DNA from: WHSW01 sp963767285
Lineage (GTDB): Bacteria; Actinomycetota; Thermoleophilia; Solirubrobacterales; 70-9
Reading direction: 5' to 3'
Length of the DNA stretch: 64,000 nt
Assembly: GCA_963767285.1 (NCBI GenBank)
Contig: CAVYDJ010000002.1
Location: forward strand, 868,001-932,000
Shown: piece by piece, positions 8,147 through 15,790 of the stretch
Numbering within the stretch: the first letter of the stretch is position 1
Layout: every line of letters starts with the position of its first letter
Position numbers and translations under genes: made by a program
Notes under the pieces: model-generated
Told to the model about the DNA's origin: nothing
Databases searched by the model: none
Seen by the model: only the letters and a program-made list of their open reading frames with translations

Positions 8147-9075
8147 CGCTCGGCCGCGGCCTTGTGGCCTCGGCGGCGGTCGTGATCGCCGCCGCGGCCA
8201 CCGGCTGCGGCTTCGGGCCGGGCGAGTCGAGCGAGGGCGAGTCGACCCTGACGGTGACCCGCGACTACGGGGCCCAGCAGCTGCTCGAGGTCTCCCAACA
8301 GGACCCGGCCGAGACCGAGACCGTGATCCGGTTCCTGGACCGCGAGGCCGAGATCACGACCCGCTACTCGGGCGCGTTCGTGCAGTCGATCGACGGGATC
8401 TCCGGCGAGATCGGCGAAGGCCGCTTGAGCGACTGGTTCTTCTACGTCAACGGGCTCTGGTCGGATCGCGGCGGCGCCGACGTCACCGTTCGCGGCGGGG
8501 ACCGGATCTGGTGGGACTACCGCGACTGGACCGACGCGACGCGCGTCTCGGCCGTGGTCGGCTCCTTTCCCGAGCCGCTTCTGCAGGCGTCGACCCCGCC
8601 CGAGGATCGTCATCCGGTCGCGGTCGAGTGCCTGGGTGCGACCGCGACCTGCGACCGCGTGCGGAGCCGGTTGCGAGACGAGGGGGTGACGGTGGGCGCC
8701 GGCGATGGTGAGTCGCCACGCGTGCTGGTCGGCCCCTGGTCGCGGCTGCGCGCCGACCGCGTCGCCGCGTATCTCGAGGACGACCCGGCATCCAGTGGGG
8801 TATTCGCTCGATTCGAGCGGAAAATCGCGCCACTCTGGTCGTTGGTGGAACTCGATTCCGCCGCCGACCCGGTCGATCAGGCTGAGGTTGGCGCGGGACT
8901 GGTCGCCGCGCTGAAACCGACCGATGCCCCTCCGACCTGGGTCGTCACGGGAACTGACTCACTCGGCGTCGAGCGCGCGGCCGAGATTCTGCACACGGAC
9001 GGGCTCGCTGATCACTACGCGGTGACCGTGGACGACGACGGTCCCGCCCCGCTTCCCGCCGAGGCGGCCGAATGA
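8143..9075 (+). CDS. DUF4430 lipoprotein (putative surface cobalamin-binding protein)
   Basis: A 310-residue protein. A short signal ends in lipobox ATGC with lipidation site C22. The DUF4430 domain (about residues 35-130) shows GAFVQSIDGISGE, WFFYVNGLWSDRG and VRGGDRIWWDYRDW, a close match to the transcobalamin beta-domain family. The remaining 170 or so residues form a domain I do not recognise; it contains two Cys (near 165 and 171) that could pair. GTG 8143 overlaps the preceding stop, and the 3' end overlaps ecfT by ATGA. As a lipid-anchored protein it could hand cobalamin to the ECF transporter. Confidence 0.78.
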   Translation: MTLGRGLVASAAVVIAAAATGCGFGPGESSEGESTLTVTRDYGAQQLLEVSQQDPAETETVIRFLDREAEITTRYSGAFVQSIDGISGEIGEGRLSDWFFYVNGLWSDRGGADVTVRGGDRIWWDYRDWTDATRVSAVVGSFPEPLLQASTPPEDRHPVAVECLGATATCDRVRSRLRDEGVTVGAGDGESPRVLVGPWSRLRADRVAAYLEDDPASSGVFARFERKIAPLWSLVELDSAADPVDQAEVGAGLVAALKPTDAPPTWVVTGTDSLGVERAAEILHTDGLADHYAVTVDDDGPAPLPAEAAE

Positions 9076-9962
9076 GATCCCCGATCGCCTACGCGCCCCG
9101 GCCCGGCCCGCTCCCCGCGGCGAGCGCGGCGGCCGCGACCGCCTACCTGGGCTCGATCGCACTGATCGCGTTCATGTACTCGAATCCGATCGTGCTCGCC
9201 GGTGCCGGCGCCGCGGCGGCGGTCGCCGGCCTGCTCGCCGGTGCCCACCGGGCGGTCGCCGCGGCGGCGCGATGGGGACTGATGCTCGGCGTCCTGATCG
9301 TCGCGGTCAACGCGATCGCCTCGCAGCGGGGCGACACGATCCTGCTGCGCGGCGGGGAGGTCCCGGTCCTCGGGCAGATCGACGTCAGCGGCGAGGCGCT
9401 CGTCGAGGGCGCGGTGCTGGCGCTGCGGATCGGCGTCGTGCTGTGCGCGTTCGCCGTCCACTCGGCCTGCGTCGATCCCGACCGGCTATTGCGGCTGCTG
9501 CGGCCGCTCGCCCGCCACTCCGCGCTGACCGCGACCCTGATCACGCGCCTGGTGCCGCTCGCCGCCGCGGACCACGCGCGGCTGCGTGACGCCCAGGGGT
9601 TGCGCGGCCCGGGGGCGGCGCCGGTCGGCCGCGGGGCGCTGACCCGCAGGCTGGTCGCGGGCTCGCTCGACCGCGCCGTCGACGTCGCGGCCGGACTCGA
9701 GCTGCGGGGATACGCGCGGGGCGCGCCGCGCGGGACGGGACCGCGCCGCCGCTCGCGGCACAGCTGGCGCTTCGCCGCCGCCGGAGCGGCCATCGCGACG
9801 CTGGGGATCGGCGCCCGGCTCGCCGGGGTCGGCGATTTCGAGGCCTACCCGACGGTCGCGCTCGATGCCGACCCCGCGACCCTCGCGATGGCCGCGGCGC
9901 TGCCCCTGCTGGTCGCGGCGCCGTACATCGGGGTCGACCGCAGGTACAGGCGCGATGGCTGA
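9072..9962 (+). CDS. ECF transporter transmembrane T component (EcfT/CbiQ family)
   Basis: A 296-residue protein with about 6-7 membrane segments. The coupling-helix motifs typical of EcfT appear as DAQGLRG near residue 175 and as ELRGYARG near 215-222; these helices contact the two ATPase domains. In this family EcfT joins the S component to the ATPases. It overlaps the upstream lipoprotein gene (ATGA) and the downstream ATPase gene by 8 nt, so subunits are made in a coupled way. The riboswitch-led operon implies cobalamin as the cargo. Confidence 0.88.
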   Translation: MRSPIAYAPRPGPLPAASAAAATAYLGSIALIAFMYSNPIVLAGAGAAAAVAGLLAGAHRAVAAAARWGLMLGVLIVAVNAIASQRGDTILLRGGEVPVLGQIDVSGEALVEGAVLALRIGVVLCAFAVHSACVDPDRLLRLLRPLARHSALTATLITRLVPLAAADHARLRDAQGLRGPGAAPVGRGALTRRLVAGSLDRAVDVAAGLELRGYARGAPRGTGPRRRSRHSWRFAAAGAAIATLGIGARLAGVGDFEAYPTVALDADPATLAMAAALPLLVAAPYIGVDRRYRRDG

Positions 9963-11637
9963 GCCGCTCGTCTGCATGGCGGCGTTCTCCTACGCCTACC
10001 CCGATTCCGCCGAGCCGGCGGTCCGCGAGATCGACTTCGAGCTCGCTCCGGGCGAGTTCGCGGTCCTCGCCGGGCGCTCGGGCTCGGGCAAGTCGACCGT
10101 GTTGCGGGCCTGCTGCGGGCTCGTGCCCCACTACCACGGCGGCGAGGTCGCCGGCACCCTCGAGGTCTGCGGGCTCGACGTCCAAGAGCACGGTCCCGCC
10201 GACCTCGGTGGCCTGGTCGGTTTCGTCGGCCAGGAGCCCGAGACGCAAGTGGTCTCGGCGACGGTGCGCGGTGAGCTCGAGCTGCCGCTGGAGCTCGCCG
10301 GCGAGCCGGCGGCGGCGCGAGCCCGGGCGATCGAAGAGGTCACCCTGGCGCTCGCGATCTCGCACCTCGTCGATCGTCCGACCGACGCGTTGTCGGGCGG
10401 CGAGCTGCAGCGGGTCGCGCTCGCTGCGGCCCTTGTCCTGCGCCCCCGGCTGATCCTGCTCGACGAGCCGACCTCGCAGCTCGACCCCGTGGCCGGCGAC
10501 GAGCTGATCGGCTTGCTGCGGCGGCTGAACGAGGAGTGGGGGATGGGGGTCATGCTCGCCGAGCACCGGCTCGAGCGCTGCCTTGCCGCCGCGGACCGGG
10601 CGATCGCCCTGGAAGAGGGACGGATCGGGTTCGACGGCTCGCCGGCCGGATACGGCGAGTGGGCGCTGGGCACCGACCCGGACCTGGCGACGCCCGGGGC
10701 GCGGCTCTTCTCGCTGGCGGGCATCTCCCCGCCGCCGGTCTCGGTCAAGGATGCGCGGCGGACGTTGGCCCTGGCGGGGATCGAACCGGCGGACAAGGCA
10801 CCCCGACCTGCGGGCGAGCCCGCGCGGAGGCGCCGCGGCCGGCGCCCGGCCGGCGAGGCGCTCGACGTCCGCGACCTCTGGGTCGAGCTCAATGGCGGCG
10901 ACCGCCCGCGCGGGGTGCTGCACGGCCTGGACCTGGGGATCGCGCCCGGCGAGCTGGTCGCCCTGATGGGCCGCAACGGAGCCGGCAAGAGCACCCTGCT
11001 GCGGACGATCGCCGGCCTGGTCGAGCCGGTGCAGGGATCGGTGGCCGCGCCACGCGGGAGCGCCCTCCTGCCCCAGAGCCCGGCCGACCTGCTGATCCGC
11101 GAACGGGTCGGCGACGAGCTGCCGGGCGAGGCCGGCCGGCGCTCGCTGGAGGCGGTCGGACTGGAGTGGGCGACCGACAGCGACCCCCGTGACCTCTCCG
11201 GGGGCGAGCGCGAGCGGCTGGCGCTGGCGATCGTGATGGCGGGGCGGGCCGCGGGCGAGTTGCCCGGATTGATCTGCCTCGACGAGCCGACCAGGGGGAT
11301 GGACGGAGCGCGCAAGCGCTCGCTCTGCGGCTGGCTCGCCGAGCTCGCCGGTCGCGGTTCGGCGACCCTCGTAGCCACCCACGACGTCGAGTTCGCCGCC
11401 CGGCTGGCCTCACGCGTCATCCTGCTCGGGGACGGCGAGCTGATCGCCGACGGCCCCGCCGACGAGATCCTCTCCGGCGGCTGGTACTTCGCCACCGAGG
11501 TCGCCCGGATCCTGGGCACCGGCGGTGCGATAACCCCAGAGACCGGTGCGGCGTTACTGAATAAATCCCGCCACGTCCTCGCCTTCGGCTCCGGGCGTGC
11601 GGGGGCGAAGCCGCAGGACGACCGGAGTGGCGGATGA
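9955..11637 (+). CDS. Fused double EcfA ATPase of an ECF transporter
   Basis: A 560-residue protein with two ABC ATPase domains in one chain. Domain 1 (about 5-245) has Walker A GRSGSGKST, signature LSGGELQRV and Walker B LILLDEPTS. Domain 2 (about 300-530) has GRNGAGKST, LSGGERERL and LICLDEPTR. They replace the separate EcfA1/EcfA2 pair. I chose ATG 9955 because it overlaps ecfT by 8 nt; further in-frame codons lie upstream inside ecfT. The last 25 residues (LNKSRHVLAFGSGRAG...) are encoded by a copy of the dispersed repeat and are not part of the ABC fold. The stop overlaps the next ATG. Confidence 0.9.
   Translation: MAEPLVCMAAFSYAYPDSAEPAVREIDFELAPGEFAVLAGRSGSGKSTVLRACCGLVPHYHGGEVAGTLEVCGLDVQEHGPADLGGLVGFVGQEPETQVVSATVRGELELPLELAGEPAAARARAIEEVTLALAISHLVDRPTDALSGGELQRVALAAALVLRPRLILLDEPTSQLDPVAGDELIGLLRRLNEEWGMGVMLAEHRLERCLAAADRAIALEEGRIGFDGSPAGYGEWALGTDPDLATPGARLFSLAGISPPPVSVKDARRTLALAGIEPADKAPRPAGEPARRRRGRRPAGEALDVRDLWVELNGGDRPRGVLHGLDLGIAPGELVALMGRNGAGKSTLLRTIAGLVEPVQGSVAAPRGSALLPQSPADLLIRERVGDELPGEAGRRSLEAVGLEWATDSDPRDLSGGERERLALAIVMAGRAAGELPGLICLDEPTRGMDGARKRSLCGWLAELAGRGSATLVATHDVEFAARLASRVILLGDGELIADGPADEILSGGWYFATEVARILGTGGAITPETGAALLNKSRHVLAFGSGRAGAKPQDDRSGG
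11559..11604 (+). repeat. Dispersed ~50-bp repeat, copy 1 (in the 3' end of ecfA)
   Basis: It starts GAATAAATCCCGCCACGTCC and ends near TCCGGGCGTGCGGGG. Inner hairpin GCC-TTC-GGC, outer arms CCCGC/GCGGG. The ATPase frame reads through it and avoids its TAA. Other copies: 29290, 33297, 41979, 59692, and 63640 on the minus strand. Confidence 0.8.
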
Positions 11638-13559
11638 CCTGGCAGGCGGTCACATTCGCCGGTCTGGCGCTGGTCCTGATCGGCGGCTTCTACTGGTACG
11701 AGCGGACGCGTCCCAGCGCGCGGCTGGTCGCCTTGGTCGCGGCGCTGGCGGCGCTGGCGATCGCCGGGAGGCTCATCCTGGCGCCGATCCCGAACGTCGT
11801 CGCGACGACCGACATCGCGTTGATCACGGGCTACGCGCTCGGGGCCGGCCCCGGCTTTGCGGTCGGGGCGCTGGCGGCGCCGATCTCGAACATCTGGCTC
11901 GGCCAGGGCCCGTGGACCGCCTGGGAGATGGCGGGCTGGGGGCTCGTCGGCCTGGCGGGCGCCTGGATCGGCGTCGTGAGCCGCCGCCGGCTCGGCCGCC
12001 TCGGGCTGGCAACGGTCTGCGCTCTCGCCGGCTTCGCGTACGGGGCGCTGCTGGACCTCTCGGTGATGGTCACCTACGGCGGCGAGCAGTCGCTCGACCG
12101 CTTCCTGGCCCTCTCCGCCCGCGGGATCCCGTTCAACGTCGCTCATGCCATGGGCAACTTCGTGATCGCCCTCGCCGCGGGGCCGGCGCTGGTGCGGATG
12201 ATCTCGCGCTTCCGGACCCGGGCCTCGTTTGCCTGGCGGCCGGCGGGGGTCCTGCCGCTCGCCCTGCTCGCACTGATCTTCGCGGCGTCCACGGCGAGCG
12301 CACCGCCGACGGCAGACGCCAAGCGGACGGCGGTCAGTTGGCTGATCGACACGCAGAATTCCGACGGCGGGTTCTCGGCCACCCCCGGCGGCCCGTCCGG
12401 TCCGGCCATGACCGGTTGGGTGATGCTCGGACTCGAGGCGGCGGGACAGAACCCACGCGACCTGCGGGCGGGGGGCGAGACCCCGGTCACCTACCTGCGC
12501 TCGCAGACCGGCCGCTTGCAATCGGTCGGCGACCTGGAGCGCACGATCCTGGCGCTCGCCGGGGCCGGACTCGACCCGCGCCGGTTCGCCGGCACGGACC
12601 TGGTCGCCGAACTGCGCTCACGCCGTGACGGCGACGGCTCCGTCGACGGCCAGGTCAACCTGACCGCCTTCTACGCGCTCGCGATCCGAGCGGCGGACGG
12701 CGACCCGGACTCGCTCGCCCGCACGGGTCGTTGGTTGCGCCGTGCGCAGAACTCCGACGGCGGCTGGGGAATCCAGCCGCAGGCGCCAAGCGAGTCCGAC
12801 TCGACCGGGGCTGCGCTCCAGGGCCTCGTCGCCGCCGGTGCCGGCGGCGCCGCAACCGCGAACGCGGCGGCCTGGCTCCGCAGGGCGCAGCGGTCGAGCG
12901 GCGGCTGGGCGCTCGGCGGCACCGGCGTCGTCAACTCGCAGTCGACCGCATGGGCGATCCAGGGTCTGGCGGCCGCGGGCGGTGGAGGAGAGGCGATTGA
13001 CCGTGGGCACGGCTATCTGTCGCGGGTGCGCGCCTCCGACGGCCACTATCGCTACTCGACCGCCAGCGACCAGACCCCGGTCTGGGTCACCGCGCAGGTC
13101 CTCCTGGCCACCAACCGCCAGCCGTTCCCGGTGCCCGCGGTCGCACGCGCACAGACGCGGTCGGGGACCGGCGGGGGCGACGGGGGGGACGAACCGGCGC
13201 AGACACCCGGTGCGTCGACCGATGGCTCGTCGAGCGAGACAGGGTCGGGAGGCAGCGGGTCCGAAGCCCAGAGCGGCGGCGGAGGCACGCGCGATGACGG
13301 CCACGGGGGAGCCGTCCCCGGTGCGGTTCAGGCCACCGAAGGCGATGCCGGCGCGGGCACCGCCGCTGACCCTCAGCCGGAATCCTCCACGGCGCAACCC
13401 GCCGAGCCCACCACCGCTGCCGACCCGGCGGCCGCACCGGTGGATGTCGCCTACAGCGATCCGGGGTCCAACGACGACAACACGACCACGTACCTGCTCG
13501 TCGGCCTGGCGGTCCTCGCCGCGATCGCGGCAGGCGGCTTTCTCTGGTATCGACGTTAG
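11634..13559 (+). CDS. ECF S component fused to prenyltransferase-repeat alpha/alpha barrel, with C-terminal membrane anchor
   Basis: A 641-residue protein. Residues about 1-215 form 5-6 membrane helices typical of an ECF substrate-binding S component. Residues about 228-500 contain prenyltransferase/squalene-oxidase repeats, with the landmarks QNSDGGF, QNSDGGWG and QRSSGGW; this alpha/alpha barrel fold is also that of the N-terminal domain of transcobalamin and intrinsic factor. A Gly/Ser/Thr/Pro-rich linker (about 505-605) leads to a final helix ending in WYRR. The barrel should be outside the cell, tethered on both sides. It is the last gene of the B12 riboswitch operon. Inferred role: cobalamin capture and membrane delivery in one chain. 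A terpene-cyclase activity is unlikely here. Confidence 0.82.
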   Translation: MTWQAVTFAGLALVLIGGFYWYERTRPSARLVALVAALAALAIAGRLILAPIPNVVATTDIALITGYALGAGPGFAVGALAAPISNIWLGQGPWTAWEMAGWGLVGLAGAWIGVVSRRRLGRLGLATVCALAGFAYGALLDLSVMVTYGGEQSLDRFLALSARGIPFNVAHAMGNFVIALAAGPALVRMISRFRTRASFAWRPAGVLPLALLALIFAASTASAPPTADAKRTAVSWLIDTQNSDGGFSATPGGPSGPAMTGWVMLGLEAAGQNPRDLRAGGETPVTYLRSQTGRLQSVGDLERTILALAGAGLDPRRFAGTDLVAELRSRRDGDGSVDGQVNLTAFYALAIRAADGDPDSLARTGRWLRRAQNSDGGWGIQPQAPSESDSTGAALQGLVAAGAGGAATANAAAWLRRAQRSSGGWALGGTGVVNSQSTAWAIQGLAAAGGGGEAIDRGHGYLSRVRASDGHYRYSTASDQTPVWVTAQVLLATNRQPFPVPAVARAQTRSGTGGGDGGDEPAQTPGASTDGSSSETGSGGSGSEAQSGGGGTRDDGHGGAVPGAVQATEGDAGAGTAADPQPESSTAQPAEPTTAADPAAAPVDVAYSDPGSNDDNTTTYLLVGLAVLAAIAAGGFLWYRR

Positions 13560-13586
13560 ATGGTTGATCCCGGGATCAACCATCTA
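13557..13586. promoter_or_regulatory. Perfect 30-bp palindrome at the end of the B12 operon
   Basis: The half-site TAGATGGTTGATCCC (13557-13571) is followed directly by its exact reverse complement. It includes the stop codon of the S-component gene and ends in the TAGCGT box of the nitroreductase gene. It could be an operator for a dimeric repressor of the nitroreductase gene or a hairpin terminator; there is no T-tract, which favours the operator reading. Confidence 0.7.
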
Positions 13587-13590
13587 GCGT
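13585..13590 (+). promoter_or_regulatory. TAGCGT -10-like box (leaderless start)
   Basis: A TANNNT box 8 nt before ATG 13599. It overlaps the right end of the 30-bp palindrome, so a bound regulator would block it. Confidence 0.4.
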
Positions 13591-13598
13591 TGTCGGCG

Positions 13599-14108
13599 AT
13601 GGACGTCGAGACGGCAATTCGCAGCCGGCGCACCCACAAGGCCTACCGGCCCGAGCCGATCGATCGCGAGACGCTGGATGACCTGCTCGACCTCGCTCGC
13701 TGGGCTCCCAACCATCACCTGACCAATCCGTGGCGGTTTCGCGTCGTCGGACCTCAAGCGCTCGAGCGGTTGAAGGACGCCGCCGGCCCGGAGGCCGGGG
13801 CGAAGCTGGACCGGGCGCCGACGCTGGTCGTCTGCTCAGCCGTGCTCGGAGGCGACGAGGTCACCGACGAGGAGGACCTGCACGCCACCGCGGTCGCCGC
13901 CTACATCGTGCTGCTCGCCGCGCACGCTCGCGGCCTGGTCGGCTACTGGCGCACGCCGGGCGTCCTGCGCACGAACGAAGGCGCGGCCGCGGTCGGCCTC
14001 GGCGACGACGAGCGCTTCGTCGCCCTCATCCACCTCGGCCACCCGGTGCAGGAGAAGCCGGCCCCGGAGCGCGAGCCCGCGGAAGACGTGACGGAGTATC
14101 TCGACTGA
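13599..14108 (+). CDS. Nitroreductase family protein
   Basis: A 169-residue FMN-dependent nitroreductase-fold protein. The N-terminal FMN-binding motif AIRSRRTHKAY and the segment LARWAPNHHLTNPWRF are typical; the C-terminal GVLRTNEGAAAVGL loop and FVALIHLGHP strand also fit. Members reduce nitro compounds, quinones or flavins using NAD(P)H. An in-frame ATG at 13560 lies inside the 30-bp palindrome, so I prefer ATG 13599, which sits 8 nt after a TAGCGT box. Its stop overlaps the glpD start by one base. Confidence 0.85.
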   Translation: MDVETAIRSRRTHKAYRPEPIDRETLDDLLDLARWAPNHHLTNPWRFRVVGPQALERLKDAAGPEAGAKLDRAPTLVVCSAVLGGDEVTDEEDLHATAVAAYIVLLAAHARGLVGYWRTPGVLRTNEGAAAVGLGDDERFVALIHLGHPVQEKPAPEREPAEDVTEYLD

Positions 14109-15790
14109 TGCTGAGGCGAGAAGCAGCACTGAAGGCGGTGACCGGCGAGCGCTTCGACGTCGTCGTGATCGGTGGCGGGATCACCGGCGCCGGGGTCGCC
14201 CTCGACGCCGCCTCGCGCGGCTACAGCGTCGCCCTGGTCGAGCGCGACGACTACGCGATCGGAACCTCGAGCCGCTCCTCGAAGATGGTCCACGGCGGGC
14301 TGCGCTACCTGCAGAACTTCGACCTCGGCCTCGTCCGCGAGGCGCTGTTGGAGCGCCAGCTGATGGTCCAGCTGGCGCCGCACCTCGTCTATCCGACCCC
14401 GTTCCTGGTCCCGACGCTCGGCGAGGGTAAGCGCAGCCGCACGCTCGGAATCGGGCTCAACATGTACGACGCGATGGCGACCACCCGGGTCGGGATGTCG
14501 CGCCGCGAGCGCGCCGAGCGCGCCGCCGGGGACGACTACTGGGCCCCCGACCGCCACCGGACGATCGACGCCGAGGAGGTAGCCGAGCTGCTTCCGGCGC
14601 TGGCGAAGCGCGAGCCGCGCGAGGCCTACATGTTCTACGACTGCCAGACCGACGACGTCCGCCTGGTGCTGACGATCCTCGGCGAGGCGGAGCGCTACGG
14701 CGCGGTGTTCGTGAACGGCGCCGAGGTCACCGATCTGCTCGATCGCGACGGGGCCGCGGCCGGGGTCGCCTGTGTCGACGCGGAGAGCGGCGAGCGGTTC
14801 GAGGTCGAGGCGGACAACGTCGTCAACGCGACCGGCGTCTGGGCCGACCGGATCCGGCCCGAGGAGATCCACGACGAGGAGGAGGTGCCGAGGATCGCCC
14901 CCAGCCGCGGCACCCACGTGACCGTCTCGCTGGACAAGCTCGCGGTCACCCGCGCCGCCTGCGTCGTGCCCGCCGGAGAAAGCCGGACGATCTTCGCCCT
15001 GCCCTGGTACGGGCGGGCGCTGATCGGGACCACCGACGAGGACTACGACGGTGACATCGCCCACGTCAAGCCCGGCGGGGACGACATCGAGTACCTGCTC
15101 GACGCGGTCAACACCTACTTCGGCGTCGAGCTCGGGATCGCCGACCTGACCGGCGCCTACGCGGGTGTGCGGCCGCTGATCTCGACCGGCGACCCGCGCA
15201 AGTCCGTCGACATCTCGCGCAAGGCGGAGCTGTATGAGACCTCGTCGGGCATGCTGACGATCACCGGCGGCAAGCTGACCACGTGGCGGCGGATGGCGAA
15301 GCAGGTGGTCGACCGGATGGTCGAGCGCGAGGGACGCGTCGCCCCCTGCCGCACCGACGACACCCCGCTCGGGATGGCGGCGTCCGAGCACGAGCTCGAC
15401 CCTCCGGAGGGCCTCGCCGAGGACGACCTCCCGACCGGCTACCGGAAGCTGCTCGGCTTCCGCTACGGCCACGCGGCGCGCAACGTCCTGCGGCTGGTGG
15501 GCGAGCGCCCCGAGCTGGCGGCGCCGATCGTCGACGGCCAGCCCGACATGCTCGCCGAGGCCGTCGTCGCGGCCCGCCTCGAGCAGGCGCGGTCGGTCGC
15601 CGACGTGCTCCTGCGACGCACCCGGCTCGGGCTGCTGGCCGCGCCGCAGCTGCGCACCGCCGAGTCCGTGACGCCGGTCGCGGAGGCGCTGGGCGGCGAG
15701 CTCGGCTGGGACGCCGAGCGGGTGCGCGCCGAGGCCGAGCGCTGGGTCGACGACAAGGCCGCCGAGGGCATCGACCCCGCTCAGGCTTAG
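14108..15790 (+). CDS. glpD: Glycerol-3-phosphate dehydrogenase (FAD-dependent)
   Basis: A 560-residue protein. It oxidises sn-glycerol 3-phosphate to dihydroxyacetone phosphate at the membrane and feeds the quinone pool. The FAD-binding dinucleotide fold GGGITGAGVALDAASRG is at about residues 19-35. SSKMVHGGLRYLQ and GAYAGVRPL are GlpD-type blocks, and TGGKLTTWRRMA sits near 385-396. The C-terminal helical domain is complete. ATG 14108 overlaps the nitroreductase stop. Its stop overlaps, tail to tail, the stop of the minus-strand gene. No glpK or glpF is in view. Confidence 0.93.
   Translation: MLRREAALKAVTGERFDVVVIGGGITGAGVALDAASRGYSVALVERDDYAIGTSSRSSKMVHGGLRYLQNFDLGLVREALLERQLMVQLAPHLVYPTPFLVPTLGEGKRSRTLGIGLNMYDAMATTRVGMSRRERAERAAGDDYWAPDRHRTIDAEEVAELLPALAKREPREAYMFYDCQTDDVRLVLTILGEAERYGAVFVNGAEVTDLLDRDGAAAGVACVDAESGERFEVEADNVVNATGVWADRIRPEEIHDEEEVPRIAPSRGTHVTVSLDKLAVTRAACVVPAGESRTIFALPWYGRALIGTTDEDYDGDIAHVKPGGDDIEYLLDAVNTYFGVELGIADLTGAYAGVRPLISTGDPRKSVDISRKAELYETSSGMLTITGGKLTTWRRMAKQVVDRMVEREGRVAPCRTDDTPLGMAASEHELDPPEGLAEDDLPTGYRKLLGFRYGHAARNVLRLVGERPELAAPIVDGQPDMLAEAVVAARLEQARSVADVLLRRTRLGLLAAPQLRTAESVTPVAEALGGELGWDAERVRAEAERWVDDKAAEGIDPAQA

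Noticed and set aside
13560..13598. Longer start for the nitroreductase at ATG 13560
   Set aside because: The codons fall in the 30-bp palindrome and upstream of the TAGCGT box; the extra 13 residues are not family-like.
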